A stretch of 64,000 bases of DNA. Source: an uncultured Mesorhizobium sp. GTDB taxonomy: Bacteria; Pseudomonadota; Alphaproteobacteria; Rhizobiales; Rhizobiaceae. Below are positions 1 through 8,595 of the stretch, piece after piece. The notes beneath the pieces are model-generated. The model did no database searches. It was not told the DNA's origin and saw only the letters and a list, made by a program, of their open reading frames with translations. The DNA lies in contig CALFXR010000065.1 in assembly GCA_937958475.1 (NCBI GenBank), positions 11,724-75,723 of the forward strand. The letters run 5' to 3'. Every line of letters begins with the position of its first letter. Position 1 is the first letter of the stretch. Position numbers and translations under genes: made by a program.

Positions 1-840
1 CAGGCGGTCGAGGTTCCAGGTGCCGCCGACCATCATCGCGGCGCGGCCGGTATGGAACACTTCCTGCACGAGGTTCAGCTCGAACAGGCCGGGAGGGCTG
101 ACCTTGTTGGCGCCGAACAGATCGCCGTAGAACTGCGTCGCCTCGACGAACTTGTCGCCGTCGACATAGCCGGTCGCGGTCAGGCCGTCGTCGCTGACCA
201 CCTTGGCGCCCTTGGACTGCATGAGCGGCAGCAGCTGGTAGGGACGGTCGGACTGCTCGAGCAGGATGCCCCAGACATTGTCCTGCGGCTTGGCGATCTT
301 CTTGGCCGCCTCCAGAACCTGCTCCCAGGTCCAGCGGTCCTTGATGTCGGTGCCGGGAAGCTCCACGCCGGCCGCCTTGAACAGGTCGACGTTGACGTAC
401 ATGAGCTGGGTCGAGGTGGCGAAGGGGCCCGCGTACATCTTGCCCTGATAGGACGCCGCCTGGAGCGCCGCGCCGTCGAAGCGGTCGAGCTGGTCCTTGA
501 AATGCGGGGTGAGGTCCATCAGGTGACCGCGCGCCGCGTAGGACGCCGTCAGCGAGGCGTCGGCCGAATAGATGTCCGGCTCCGGCGTGCGCGCGCCGAG
601 ACGAACCTCGAGCGAAGAGAGCAGTTCGTTGTAGGGGATGCGCTGGTAGTTCAGCTTGATGTCCGGGTTCTCCTGTTCGAACCAGTCCATCAGCGGCTTG
701 ACCATTTCCTCGGCCCAGCCCATCCACACGATATCGAGTTTGGTTTCGGCGCTTGCGGGAGCCGTGGACAGCACAGTTGCCGTCGCAAGACCCATAGCCA
801 GCCGGGCGCCGAAACGGCGCAAGGCCGTCAGCTTACTCAT
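1..840 (-). CDS. Sugar ABC transporter substrate-binding protein (3' end outside window)
   Basis: The reading frame on the minus strand is open from the ATG at 840 to the window edge, giving 280 codons without a stop. The N-terminus (MSKLTALRRFG...) is a Sec signal peptide ending near ASAE. It is followed by the extracellular solute-binding (family 1) pattern: KLDIVWMGWAEEM, then PDIKLNYQRIPYNELLSSL, GPFATSTQLMYVN and GRAAMMVGGTWNLDRL. Proteins of this type sit in the periplasm and hand a sugar or oligosaccharide to a membrane permease pair. A GGAGG Shine-Dalgarno lies 7-8 nt before the start. The permease and ATPase genes would lie beyond the left edge. The family is clear; the substrate cannot be inferred. 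Confidence 0.9.
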   Translation of the reverse strand, partial: MSKLTALRRFGARLAMGLATATVLSTAPASAETKLDIVWMGWAEEMVKPLMDWFEQENPDIKLNYQRIPYNELLSSLEVRLGARTPEPDIYSADASLTASYAARGHLMDLTPHFKDQLDRFDGAALQAASYQGKMYAGPFATSTQLMYVNVDLFKAAGVELPGTDIKDRWTWEQVLEAAKKIAKPQDNVWGILLEQSDRPYQLLPLMQSKGAKVVSDDGLTATGYVDGDKFVEATQFYGDLFGANKVSPPGLFELNLVQEVFHTGRAAMMVGGTWNLDRL

Positions 841-911
841 TGAATTCCTCCCATAATCTGCGCCTCGCACCATACCGGCGTGTGCCGGCCGAGCACGCAA
901 TCGAAGCTTAC

Positions 912-947
912 AAATCGATTTCATAATGGAATCGATTTCAATGTCAA
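912..947 (-). promoter_or_regulatory. Promoter of the sugar ABC operon overlapped by two LacI-type operators
   Basis: On the minus strand a perfect -35 box TTGACA (942-947) is followed after 16 bp by TATGAA (920-925). AAATCGATTT (912-921) is a perfect palindrome with a central CG, as is usual for LacI-family operators. A second near-palindrome GAATCGATTTC (929-939) lies in the promoter spacer. The two are direct repeats with centres 17 bp apart. One covers the spacer and the other the -10/start region, which fits repression. The regulator gene is not in the window. Sequence features are seen directly; regulator family is inferred. Confidence 0.6.
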
Positions 948-1682
948 TCGCCGTGCGCTTCTCCGGTGGAGGGGCTTGTCCGGACCGGCGTCGGCGGGCA
1001 TGCAGTTTTCTGCTCCGGCTCGATCTTCCGGCGCCGAAACGCGTCAGCCGGAGCCGCCGATCGGGACCTGGAGCAGGCGGATCTTCTTCCCTGGCGTACA
1101 TCGTGCCGAACATCTCGCAACGGGCCAGGCCCGTTGGCTCTTCGGTGCCGTCACCGGCCGGCACGGCGTCGCGATCGTCGAGACTCGACGCCGGCGGGAT
1201 CATCGTCATGAGGTTCGGGCCGGCCCGCTTGCCCGGCCCTCGACCTTTGCCTCGCCGTTCCCCGTGCCGGGCCGCCCGGACCGGAACAGAGAATGGCTCG
1301 CCGGTTCGGTGAACGCCCGCGCCCCCTCGCGCCTGGCGTCGCCGTATTCCCCGGCTATCGCGATCCCGAGATTGTCATGAAGCGCCGACACGGCGCAGCC
1401 TTCCACGGCAGACAGTCCGGGCCATTCCCGCCGGGATCAGCCGAACCGCCGGACGGATACTGGGCCGCCCGCAACGCCGTCACGGCGGCGCTTCATGGCC
1501 TGTTTCATCGCCGCCCGCATATTCACCTGATCGCCGGCCTCGATCGTCGCCTGATCGATCCGGGACGCGGCCAGCACTCGGCCCGGCAAACGCCTCGCCG
1601 GGCCCCGCGAGCACGGCGCCGTCGACGACCGGGTTTCGCCCCGGGCCGTGCCTTCGGCGGCCCGCCCAGGCGCGCTACCACG
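948..1682. other. Long intergenic region without a supported gene
   Basis: About 740 bp between the sugar operon promoter and the 3' end of the exported-protein locus. Open frames exist on both strands (for example 926-1312 plus, 1206-1406 minus). Their translations are Arg/Pro/Ala-rich mirror products of high GC, without domain patterns or convincing ribosome sites. I see no tRNA, clear terminator or repeat. It is one of the longest silent stretches in an otherwise compact window. Confidence 0.5.
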
Positions 1683-3128
1683 CTACTGAACGTAGATCTC
1701 GCCGCCGTTCAGTTCGCTGGTGACATCATAGAACTCGTTCGCCGGCATGCCGCCCTTGTGGACCGAGATCCTGTCGCCGATCCTGACGCTCACCGTCTCG
1801 CGCTCGCCCTCGATGCTGAGCACGGCAAGCGAGGTCTCGTTGCCGCCGCCGTCGACCTTGTAGAGTTCGACCAGCATACCGGCGTTGTTGTAGAAGGTCA
1901 CCGACGCGGGGTCTCCCGGATTGAGGAACTGGCCGACCTTGCCGAAACCCCCGTCGACCTCTTCCTTGAAGGTGTTCAGGCCTTCTCCGGTTTCCGTCAC
2001 CGCGGTGTCGATGCCGTCCCGGACCGGCTCGACGGTCTCGTAGAGCACGAAGGTGGTGCCGGCCACGATGCCGACGGTCGTCACGCCGACGGCACCGCCG
2101 ATCATGACCTTGGCGGTCTTGGAAAGCCCCTTCTTGGCGGCCTTGGCCGCCGGCACGGTCACGGCGGGCACCGCCGCCTTCAAGGCGGGGGCGGCTGGGA
2201 GCTGGCGGACAGCCTTCACCGCCGTTTTCTGCACGCCGCCGATCTTGGTCATCGGCGGCTTCTTCGGCTTGGGCGGAGCCGCGCGGGCTACGCCGCCGAG
2301 GTCGTCGCCCAGGGACGCCGCCTTCCGGTTCAGGGCCTCGAGTTCGTCGATGCCGATGAACTGCTCCATGTAGATGTCGTTCTTCGGCTTGATGATGTCA
2401 TTGGCGTTGGCGTAGTTGGTGCGCGGCGTCGGATCGACATAGCGCGGTGCGTTGTCCAGGGCCTCGCGGTTCAGCTGCTCCAGCAGCTCTTGGCCGCCAT
2501 AATGGGCGTTCGGATCGATTTCGGCGTTGCGCTTGAGCAGTTCCGACACGTCGTCGTACTGGCCGCCGCCGCGGTCGGCGAGGTTGTCGGCGTTTCGCCG
2601 CAGCAGTTCGTTGTAGTCGACATACTGCCCGGCCTGGTCGAGATTGCGCGGCGCGCCATCCCCGGCGGCGCCGAACTGCTTGGCGACAGCGTCGATGTCA
2701 TCATAGCCGCTGAAAGCCGGCGCCTTGGGCGCCCCCGCTTTGTCGCCGAGCTGCTTCGCCAGGACGTCGATGTCGTCGTAGCCGCTGAAGCTGGGAGCCT
2801 TCGGTGGGTTGGCGCCGCGCACGGCGGCCTCGCCGATGTCGTCGAAGAGATTGTCGACGGGCGGCACTGCCCGGCCGGCGGCGCCGACGCCGCCCTGGAC
2901 GATGTCGTCCGCCACGCCGTCCAGCTGGCGGCCGCCCTTGACCGCGCCCTGGACCGCGTCGTCGATGACGTTGTCGAGCCGCTTGCCGGCCTTGATGCCG
3001 CCCTCGATGACGTCGTCGGTGATGCCCCTGATGGCCTTGGAGATGCCACCCGTCTGCGCCTGCGCACCGGTGGCGAGCAGCACGGTCAGGACGACGGCAT
3101 GCGCCGTCGATGCGAGCAGGCGATGCAT
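1683..3128 (-). CDS. Exported single-TM protein with C-terminal beta-sandwich (VHL-beta-like) domain
   Basis: 481 residues, third gene of the minus-strand unit. The chosen ATG at 3128 has GAGGG about 9 nt upstream and begins an excellent signal peptide (MHRLLASTAHAVVLTVLL, ending AQA). An alternative ATG at 3164 overlaps the upstream stop as ATGA and would add 12 residues. The first 130 residues contain short repeats, DDVIEGG/DDAVQGA/DDIVQGG and two copies of FSGYDDID-AKQ. An Ala/Lys/Pro-rich stretch leads to one membrane segment (about 341-363, VMIGGAVGVTTVGIV). Residues 403-481 (ASVTFYNNAGMLVELY, then GDRISV) follow the same strand pattern as the neighbouring repeat domains. I do not recognise a named family. 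The layout suggests a membrane-anchored component displaying a beta domain; function is unknown. Confidence 0.75.
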   Translation of the reverse strand: MHRLLASTAHAVVLTVLLATGAQAQTGGISKAIRGITDDVIEGGIKAGKRLDNVIDDAVQGAVKGGRQLDGVADDIVQGGVGAAGRAVPPVDNLFDDIGEAAVRGANPPKAPSFSGYDDIDVLAKQLGDKAGAPKAPAFSGYDDIDAVAKQFGAAGDGAPRNLDQAGQYVDYNELLRRNADNLADRGGGQYDDVSELLKRNAEIDPNAHYGGQELLEQLNREALDNAPRYVDPTPRTNYANANDIIKPKNDIYMEQFIGIDELEALNRKAASLGDDLGGVARAAPPKPKKPPMTKIGGVQKTAVKAVRQLPAAPALKAAVPAVTVPAAKAAKKGLSKTAKVMIGGAVGVTTVGIVAGTTFVLYETVEPVRDGIDTAVTETGEGLNTFKEEVDGGFGKVGQFLNPGDPASVTFYNNAGMLVELYKVDGGGNETSLAVLSIEGERETVSVRIGDRISVHKGGMPANEFYDVTSELNGGEIYVQ

Positions 3129-3160
3129 CTTGATACCCTCGCTCTTCGAGATCTGCGGCG

Positions 3161-4618
3161 TCATAGCGGCGCCCCCGCGAACGTGACCCGCTGGTCGGCC
3201 TCTTCGTTCGGCACGAAGCCGCCCATCCACTGGTCGTCCTGGGCAAGTCGCCAGGCCTGGCCGACCTGGATCGGCTGGACCACCTGGAAGCCCGGATTGA
3301 TCGTCATCACCCAGAGCGGTGCGCCGCCGTCCATCGGGTCGACGAAGACGTCGACCGGGGCTTCGGACACGTTCTGGAGGATGACGCGGACCATGCCCGC
3401 CGGCAGCTGCTGCTGCACACGCGGCGCGTTGGGGTCCAGGACGACGACGTCGGCTTCCTCCTCGGCGGCGGGCTCGGCCGCCAGTTCGCCCTCCGCCGGT
3501 GGAAGCAGCTCGTCCTGCGTTGCCTCCGCCTCGTCCGGAGGCGCCGGGAGTTCGGTTTCAGCGGTGGCGGCGGCTTCATCGGCAGGCGGCAGGAGTTGGC
3601 CCTCGGCCGGAACGGCGGCATCGGCGGCAGCCTCTTCCTCCGCCGGCAGCAACTCCTCCTGAGGCGCACTCGCCTCGTCGGCGGCGGGGAGGAGTTCGGT
3701 CTCGGCGGGCGCCGCGGCTTCGTCCGTCGCCGGCAGCAACTCGGCTTCGGCCGGAACGGCGGCATCGGCAACCGCCTCCCCCTCCGCCGGCAGCAACTCC
3801 TCTTGGGCGCTGGCCTCGTCGGCGGCGGGGAGGAGTTCGGTCTCGGCGGGCGCGGCGGCTTCGTCCGTCGCCGGCAGCAACTCGGCTTCGGCCGGCACGG
3901 CGGCATCTGCGGCCGCGCCTTCCGTTTCCAAGGGAACGACTGGCTCACCTTCCGCGAGAGGAAGTTCGCTCTCGGCGCTTCCACTCTCCGTCGGCTGCTC
4001 GGCCGTCTCCTGTGGCTCGCCCTCGATAACCTGACCTTCGAGCGGTTGCTCCGCGATCAGGGCCTCGCCCTCAGTGACCTGTCCCTCGAGCGGCTGCTCC
4101 TCGATCACCTGCGGCTCGCCTTCGACAACCTGGCCCTCGGCCGGTTGTTCGGACGTCTCCTGCGGGTCGCCTTCGACAACTTGACCTTCGAGCGGCTGCT
4201 CCGCGATCTGTGGCTCGCCCTCCGTGGCCTGTCCCTCGAGCGGCTGATCGATCACCTGCGGCTCGCCTTCGACAGCCTGGCCGTCGGCCGGCTGTTCGGA
4301 CGTCATCTGCGGGTCGCCCTCGGTAACCTGACCTTCGAGCGGCTGCTCGACGATCTGTGGCTCACCTTCGACGACCTGGCCTTCAGCCGGCTGCTCGGAC
4401 GTCAACTGGGCTTCGCCTTCGGCCGCTTGCCCGTCAGCCGTCGCGGGATCGACCGCGGCGTTCGGATCGGGCGCGACGCTGCCGTCCTGCTGCACGACCG
4501 CCTCGCCCTGTGCGGCCTCCTGGGCGGCAAGCGGGGCGACGCCGACGAGAAGGGCGGCGACGGCGACGGACGATGCCATCGACCGGATGCGCGCCGCGAA
4601 AACGGAACGTGCGGTCAT
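3161..4618 (-). CDS. Exported acidic repeat protein with C-terminal VHL-beta-like domain
   Basis: 485 residues from the ATG at 4618, which has AGGA 8-9 nt upstream and starts a signal peptide ending PLAAQEA. A start at 4645 (ATGA overlap with the upstream gene) would add 9 residues. The mature part is low complexity in two blocks. The first holds 13-14-residue units of the form EQPxEGQxxEGxPQ. The second holds three units of about 47-48 residues built on VPAEAELLPATDEAAAPAE. The chain is strongly acidic and almost free of Lys/Arg, as expected for an extended stalk. The C-terminal 84 residues form a compact domain (VRVILQNVSEAPVDVFVD, then NPGFQ, then GQAWRLAQDDQW), similar in pattern to the neighbouring beta domains. 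The stop overlaps the alternative start of the downstream gene. Function unknown; a surface or periplasm-spanning spacer is the simplest guess. Confidence 0.75.
   Translation of the reverse strand: MTARSVFAARIRSMASSVAVAALLVGVAPLAAQEAAQGEAVVQQDGSVAPDPNAAVDPATADGQAAEGEAQLTSEQPAEGQVVEGEPQIVEQPLEGQVTEGDPQMTSEQPADGQAVEGEPQVIDQPLEGQATEGEPQIAEQPLEGQVVEGDPQETSEQPAEGQVVEGEPQVIEEQPLEGQVTEGEALIAEQPLEGQVIEGEPQETAEQPTESGSAESELPLAEGEPVVPLETEGAAADAAVPAEAELLPATDEAAAPAETELLPAADEASAQEELLPAEGEAVADAAVPAEAELLPATDEAAAPAETELLPAADEASAPQEELLPAEEEAAADAAVPAEGQLLPPADEAAATAETELPAPPDEAEATQDELLPPAEGELAAEPAAEEEADVVVLDPNAPRVQQQLPAGMVRVILQNVSEAPVDVFVDPMDGGAPLWVMTINPGFQVVQPIQVGQAWRLAQDDQWMGGFVPNEEADQRVTFAGAPL
3590..4440 (-). 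repeat. Intragenic tandem repeats (about 141-144 bp and about 39-45 bp units)
   Basis: Within the acidic protein gene, the sequence around AACGGCGGCATC recurs at 3611, 3755 and (as CACGGCGGCATC) 3896, giving units of 144 and 141 bp. From about 4010 to 4440 a shorter unit coding for EGQxxEGxPQ recurs about ten times with drift. All units keep the reading frame. Confidence 0.8.
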
Positions 4619-4641
4619 GGGGATCATTCCTGCTGGCTGGC

Positions 4642-7600
4642 TCATTTCACGTCCCCGCAGACCGGGTAATTGTAGGCCATGACGATATCGGCGATGCCGG
4701 TGGGGTCGAGCGACGACCACGGGAAGTCGGACGCGGGGTTCTGCGCCTCGGCGCCGGACATCATGGTCTCGACTATGGCGTTGATGCGCTCGTCCGAGAT
4801 GGAGCCGACAACCTTGTTTCGGATCATCTCCTTCAGCGCGTCCTTCATCTTGACTTGCGACGCGATCTTGGTGCCGCCCCAGATGATCGAAGTCAGCGCC
4901 GTCCCGATCGCGGCGTCGACGATCAGTTCCTTGCCGATCGTCTTGAAGCCCGCCTTCAGGGCTTCCTTCACGCTCGCCTTGAGGCCTGCCTTGAAGGCTT
5001 CCTTCGCCCCCATCTTGGCGGCGACCGTGCCGGCCGTCTTGCCGGCGGTGCCGCCTGCCTTGGCGCCGGCGGTCGCGCCCGTCGAGCCGCCCGCGGTGAC
5101 GACGGTCAGGGCGATGCTGCCCGCCGCGATGACCGGCGACAGCACCTGGTCGACGATCGCGCCGTCGCACGTCGCCTTGTCGATCGCGCAGCCGGCCCCG
5201 CAATTGTGGGGCAGCTTCGCCGGGCAGGCGTTCCAGCAGACCGGCCCGACGCCGGCGAAGCCCGCCTTGCAGCCGTCGTAGCACAGCCCGGCGTCGTTTA
5301 CGGCGCCGGCGTCGCAGCTCATCAGGCTGGCCTCGCGCGTGTAGGTGTGCTTGGCGCAGAATATGCCGCCGTCGGTCATCGGCGCCGCGCAGCTCGGCGT
5401 GCACAGGTTGGTGATCACCGGCGCCTGCTCGTAACCCGCCTTGCAGGTCTCGTAGACGATGGTGTCGCCGTTGGCGGTGACGCAGTTGTCGCCGTGCGCC
5501 TCGCGGCAACGCCGGCGCGCGCCGTCGAGGCCGGTCTCTCCGGATGCCTCGTAGGTGCCGAAGGAGAAGAACCAGGCCAGCCCGTCGCCGACCGCCTTGG
5601 CGGCCTCCCCGGCGTTGACCGGGTATTCGTCGCGCTTGTAGGGCGCGGGCTTGAAGCAGGTCAGGCCGTCGTCGCGGTATCCCGCGGGGCAGGTGGCCTG
5701 CCTGCAGACGAAGAAGTCGCAGACGTAGCCCGGCCGGGCATCCGGCCAGCACAGGCCCGCGGTGTCCTCCGAGAAGCCTGGCTCGCAGTTGCGCGGCACG
5801 CTGCCGACGCCGCGGCCATAGCTGTCCTTCCAGCAGTACTGCGGCCCATCGGCCAGCGCCGACTGCTTGGCCTGTTCGGCGGCGAAGTCGGTGATGATCT
5901 TGTCGATGCTGATGTTGGTCATCGCCAGTATCTGGTCGTCCGTCGGGTTCCACGGCAGGTCCACCGTCTGGCCGTTGGCGTCGCCGACGAAGTAGGGCAT
6001 GTCCTGGCCGAGCTTCTCCTCGGTGTCGCCCTTGTAGAACCAGAGCACCGATTTCGGCAGGGCGCGCGTCGAGATCGAGTGCCCGGCCGGGATCTTGACC
6101 AGCGTGACGTGTTGCTCGCTCTCGTTGACGACCGTCACCGCGGCGACCTCCTCGGAATAGTTGGAGAAGGTGACCTCGACGCTTCCGGGACCCATCTGCG
6201 CCACGGCGGCTTCGTTCGGCCGGTACGGGATGTTGACGGCCGCGCCGTCGGCGTCCGGTACCACGAAGGCCTCGCCGACCGGTTCGTCGGCGAACTGCTT
6301 CAGGAACCAGATGGTCGAGCCCGGCAGGAAATTGGCGTGCCGGCTCATGTTGCCGGTGCCTTCGCCCACGTCGAGGGCGAACAGGAGCGCCCGCTTGCCG
6401 TCCTTGTCGGCGGTGACGACGTCGAGCGGCTCGCCGCTGTCGTTCATCAGGCGGACCTTGACGCTGCCGGGGCCGGCCTGCTCGGCCTGGGTGGCGTTGA
6501 GCGGCAGGTCGACGCCGTAGAAGCCGTCCAGCACGGTGTAGTCGTCGCTGACACGCCTGTCGGTGCCGGCGCGCACGAAGGAGAGCACGGTGCCGGGAAT
6601 GCCATGGCCCTGGACGCCCTTCGCACCCGATTCGATGTCCATCATGTCGACCCGCGATCCGTCGGGACGGTTGACCTGCACCGTGATGGGGAATGGCAGG
6701 AGATTGGCGAAAAGCACCATGCTGCTGCCGGGACCCGACTGTTCGGCGACGACTGCGCCACGCGGGTCGAACGGAATCGAGACCGTCTCGGGGGCCGACG
6801 CCACCTTGTACGAATAGCGCAGCGCCTCGCTGGTGTCGGTGCGGTAGAACCACAGCTCCGTTCCCGGCCGGGCCCGCTGGGTGACGCTCTGCCCCGCCGG
6901 GATGCGCGCCAGCGGCACCGTCTTGCCGTCGTCGACAAGGGCCGCGATCACGTCGACCTCGAGCGTATTGGCGAAGGACAGCTCGACGCTGCCCTTGCCG
7001 TTCTGGACCCTCAGGATCCTGGCGACCGCCGGATCGGGGGCGGCGGCCTTGGCCGCCTCGATGCTGACCACCTCGCCGTCGAGGCCGGTCACGGCATAGG
7101 GGCCGCTGACCAGTTCGCCGCCGTCCTTGCGGTAGAAGTAGAGGCTCGCCTGCGGCAGGACGCGCTGCCTGACCGTCTGCCCGGCGGGAACGGCGAAGAG
7201 AGGATGCGCGGTCTTCGCTTCGTCCACCACCGCGGCGACGATATCGTGCTCGGTCGTGTTGACGAACTCCGCCTCGACGCTGCCTTCGCCCCGCTGGCGC
7301 TGCTGCATCTGGGAGAGCTCAGGCGCGGCGGCGCGTTGTTCGATGCTGACCACCTCACCGTCCAGGCCCGTCACGGCATAGGGGCCGCTGACCAGCTCGC
7401 CGCCGTCCTTGCGGTAGAAATAGAGGCTCGCCTGCGGCAGGACGCGCTGCCTGACCGTCTGCCCCGCGGCAACGGCGAAGAGCGGATGCGCGGTCTTCGC
7501 TTCGTCCACCACCGCGGCGACCACATCGTCCTGCGTGGTGTTGACGAACTCGGCTTCGACGCTGCCTTCGCCCTGCTGGCGCTGCTGCATCTCGGAGAGC

Positions 7601-8595
7601 GCAGCCGCGGCGGCGCGCTGCTCGATGGTGACCACCTCGCCGTCGAGCCCCGTCACGGCGTAGGGTCCGTTGACGACCTTCGTGCCGTTTTCGGCATAGA
7701 ACCACAATTCCGCGCCCGGCAGCACGCGTTCCCTGGCCGATGCGCCGGCGGCGATGTCGAACAAGGGGACGGCGTCCTGGCCGTCGGTGACGGTCACCGT
7801 CACGACGTCGGCCGTCGTGTTGACGAACTCGGCCTCGATGCTGCCTTCGCCCTGCTGGCGCTGCCGTTGCGACAGGACGGGGTCGGCAGCGACCGACGCC
7901 TGCGGGATCGTGACGACGTCGCCGTCTGCGCCGGCGACCGTGTAGGGTTCGCCGACCGCCGTGTTCGTGGCGACGTCGTAGAACCTGAGCGTCGTGCCCG
8001 GCAGGACGCGCTGCGCCGCCGTCTCGCCGGCCTTCACGCCGAACAGCGCATAGGCCTTGTCGGCGTCGTCGAAGACCACCGCGGCGACGAGGGCGGAAGT
8101 GGTGTTGGAGAAGCTGAGTTCGACGCTGCCCGAGCCGGACTGCTGCGCCCTGATCCGGGCCAGCGGCGAACTGTCGTCCTGCGCGGCGGGCGGAGCCTGC
8201 GCCTGCTGGGAATAGGGTACGCTCACGGCTTCTCCGGGCAGGCCGGCGACGGGGTAGACGTCGCCGAGCCAGTCGCCGTCCTGGGCGAAGCCGAGCGACA
8301 CGGTGCCGGCGGGCGCGATGACGTCGATCGACTCGCCGGCCGAGAGCTCAGCCAGATCCTGCTGGTCCTCATTCGCGTCGATGGCGATGACGGTGACCGT
8401 GCCGGCGGAACCGTTCGAAACGGAGACGACGGTGTCGGTATCGGCGACACGGCACACGAACGGCGCATAGGCCGGCACCGGCATGCGGCTCATCTGCGGG
8501 GCGCGAGGCAGTGCGGTTGCGGTGTCGACCAGGAGATTGAGGGACAGGAATACGGAAAGTATGCAGCGGAATGCCGCCGCGAATGCCCGCGCCAT
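4642..8595 (-). CDS. Giant exported protein: about nine 94-residue beta repeats plus Cys-rich region
   Basis: 1317 residues, first gene of the minus-strand unit, ATG at 8595. Residues 1-28 form a signal peptide. Residues about 40-880 hold roughly nine tandem domains of about 94 residues with the pattern GSVEAEFVNTT - VVAAVVDE - LFAVAAGQ - RVLPGxxLxFY - GPYAVTGLDGEVVSI. Repeats 3 and 4 are nearly identical; the outer ones have drifted. Residues about 905-1135 are cysteine-rich (21 Cys) with modules such as CPAGYRDDGLTCFKPAPY and ETCKAGYEQAP. Then come a Gly/Ala-rich hydrophobic stretch (about 1140-1240) and a tail ending CGDVK. The repeat pattern resembles the VHL beta domain of the divergent gene at 8976. 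I recognise no named family. Export is well supported; binding or adhesion is an inference. Confidence 0.8.
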   Translation of the reverse strand: MARAFAAAFRCILSVFLSLNLLVDTATALPRAPQMSRMPVPAYAPFVCRVADTDTVVSVSNGSAGTVTVIAIDANEDQQDLAELSAGESIDVIAPAGTVSLGFAQDGDWLGDVYPVAGLPGEAVSVPYSQQAQAPPAAQDDSSPLARIRAQQSGSGSVELSFSNTTSALVAAVVFDDADKAYALFGVKAGETAAQRVLPGTTLRFYDVATNTAVGEPYTVAGADGDVVTIPQASVAADPVLSQRQRQQGEGSIEAEFVNTTADVVTVTVTDGQDAVPLFDIAAGASARERVLPGAELWFYAENGTKVVNGPYAVTGLDGEVVTIEQRAAAAALSEMQQRQQGEGSVEAEFVNTTQDDVVAAVVDEAKTAHPLFAVAAGQTVRQRVLPQASLYFYRKDGGELVSGPYAVTGLDGEVVSIEQRAAAPELSQMQQRQRGEGSVEAEFVNTTEHDIVAAVVDEAKTAHPLFAVPAGQTVRQRVLPQASLYFYRKDGGELVSGPYAVTGLDGEVVSIEAAKAAAPDPAVARILRVQNGKGSVELSFANTLEVDVIAALVDDGKTVPLARIPAGQSVTQRARPGTELWFYRTDTSEALRYSYKVASAPETVSIPFDPRGAVVAEQSGPGSSMVLFANLLPFPITVQVNRPDGSRVDMMDIESGAKGVQGHGIPGTVLSFVRAGTDRRVSDDYTVLDGFYGVDLPLNATQAEQAGPGSVKVRLMNDSGEPLDVVTADKDGKRALLFALDVGEGTGNMSRHANFLPGSTIWFLKQFADEPVGEAFVVPDADGAAVNIPYRPNEAAVAQMGPGSVEVTFSNYSEEVAAVTVVNESEQHVTLVKIPAGHSISTRALPKSVLWFYKGDTEEKLGQDMPYFVGDANGQTVDLPWNPTDDQILAMTNISIDKIITDFAAEQAKQSALADGPQYCWKDSYGRGVGSVPRNCEPGFSEDTAGLCWPDARPGYVCDFFVCRQATCPAGYRDDGLTCFKPAPYKRDEYPVNAGEAAKAVGDGLAWFFSFGTYEASGETGLDGARRRCREAHGDNCVTANGDTIVYETCKAGYEQAPVITNLCTPSCAAPMTDGGIFCAKHTYTREASLMSCDAGAVNDAGLCYDGCKAGFAGVGPVCWNACPAKLPHNCGAGCAIDKATCDGAIVDQVLSPVIAAGSIALTVVTAGGSTGATAGAKAGGTAGKTAGTVAAKMGAKEAFKAGLKASVKEALKAGFKTIGKELIVDAAIGTALTSIIWGGTKIASQVKMKDALKEMIRNKVVGSISDERINAIVETMMSGAEAQNPASDFPWSSLDPTGIADIVMAYNYPVCGDVK
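7031..8158 (-). repeat. Four in-phase 282-bp tandem repeats inside the giant gene
   Basis: The landmark coding for the Tyr-Ala/Thr-Val strand (ACGGCATA and variants) recurs at 7091, 7373, 7655 and 7937, exactly 282 bp (94 codons) each time. The units around 7071-7352 and 7353-7634 are almost identical in DNA over more than 200 bp, which indicates recent duplication or gene conversion. Unit edges given here are approximate. Confidence 0.85.

Noticed and set aside
880..1380. Overlapping plus-strand frames between 880 and 1406, and a minus frame at 1206-1406
   Set aside because: Arg/Pro/Ser-rich composition, no ribosome sites, no domains; they look like chance frames in GC-rich DNA.
7031..8158. 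Regular tandem repeats considered as a CRISPR or non-coding satellite
   Set aside because: Units are 282 bp without spacers, keep the reading frame and encode a repeated protein domain.
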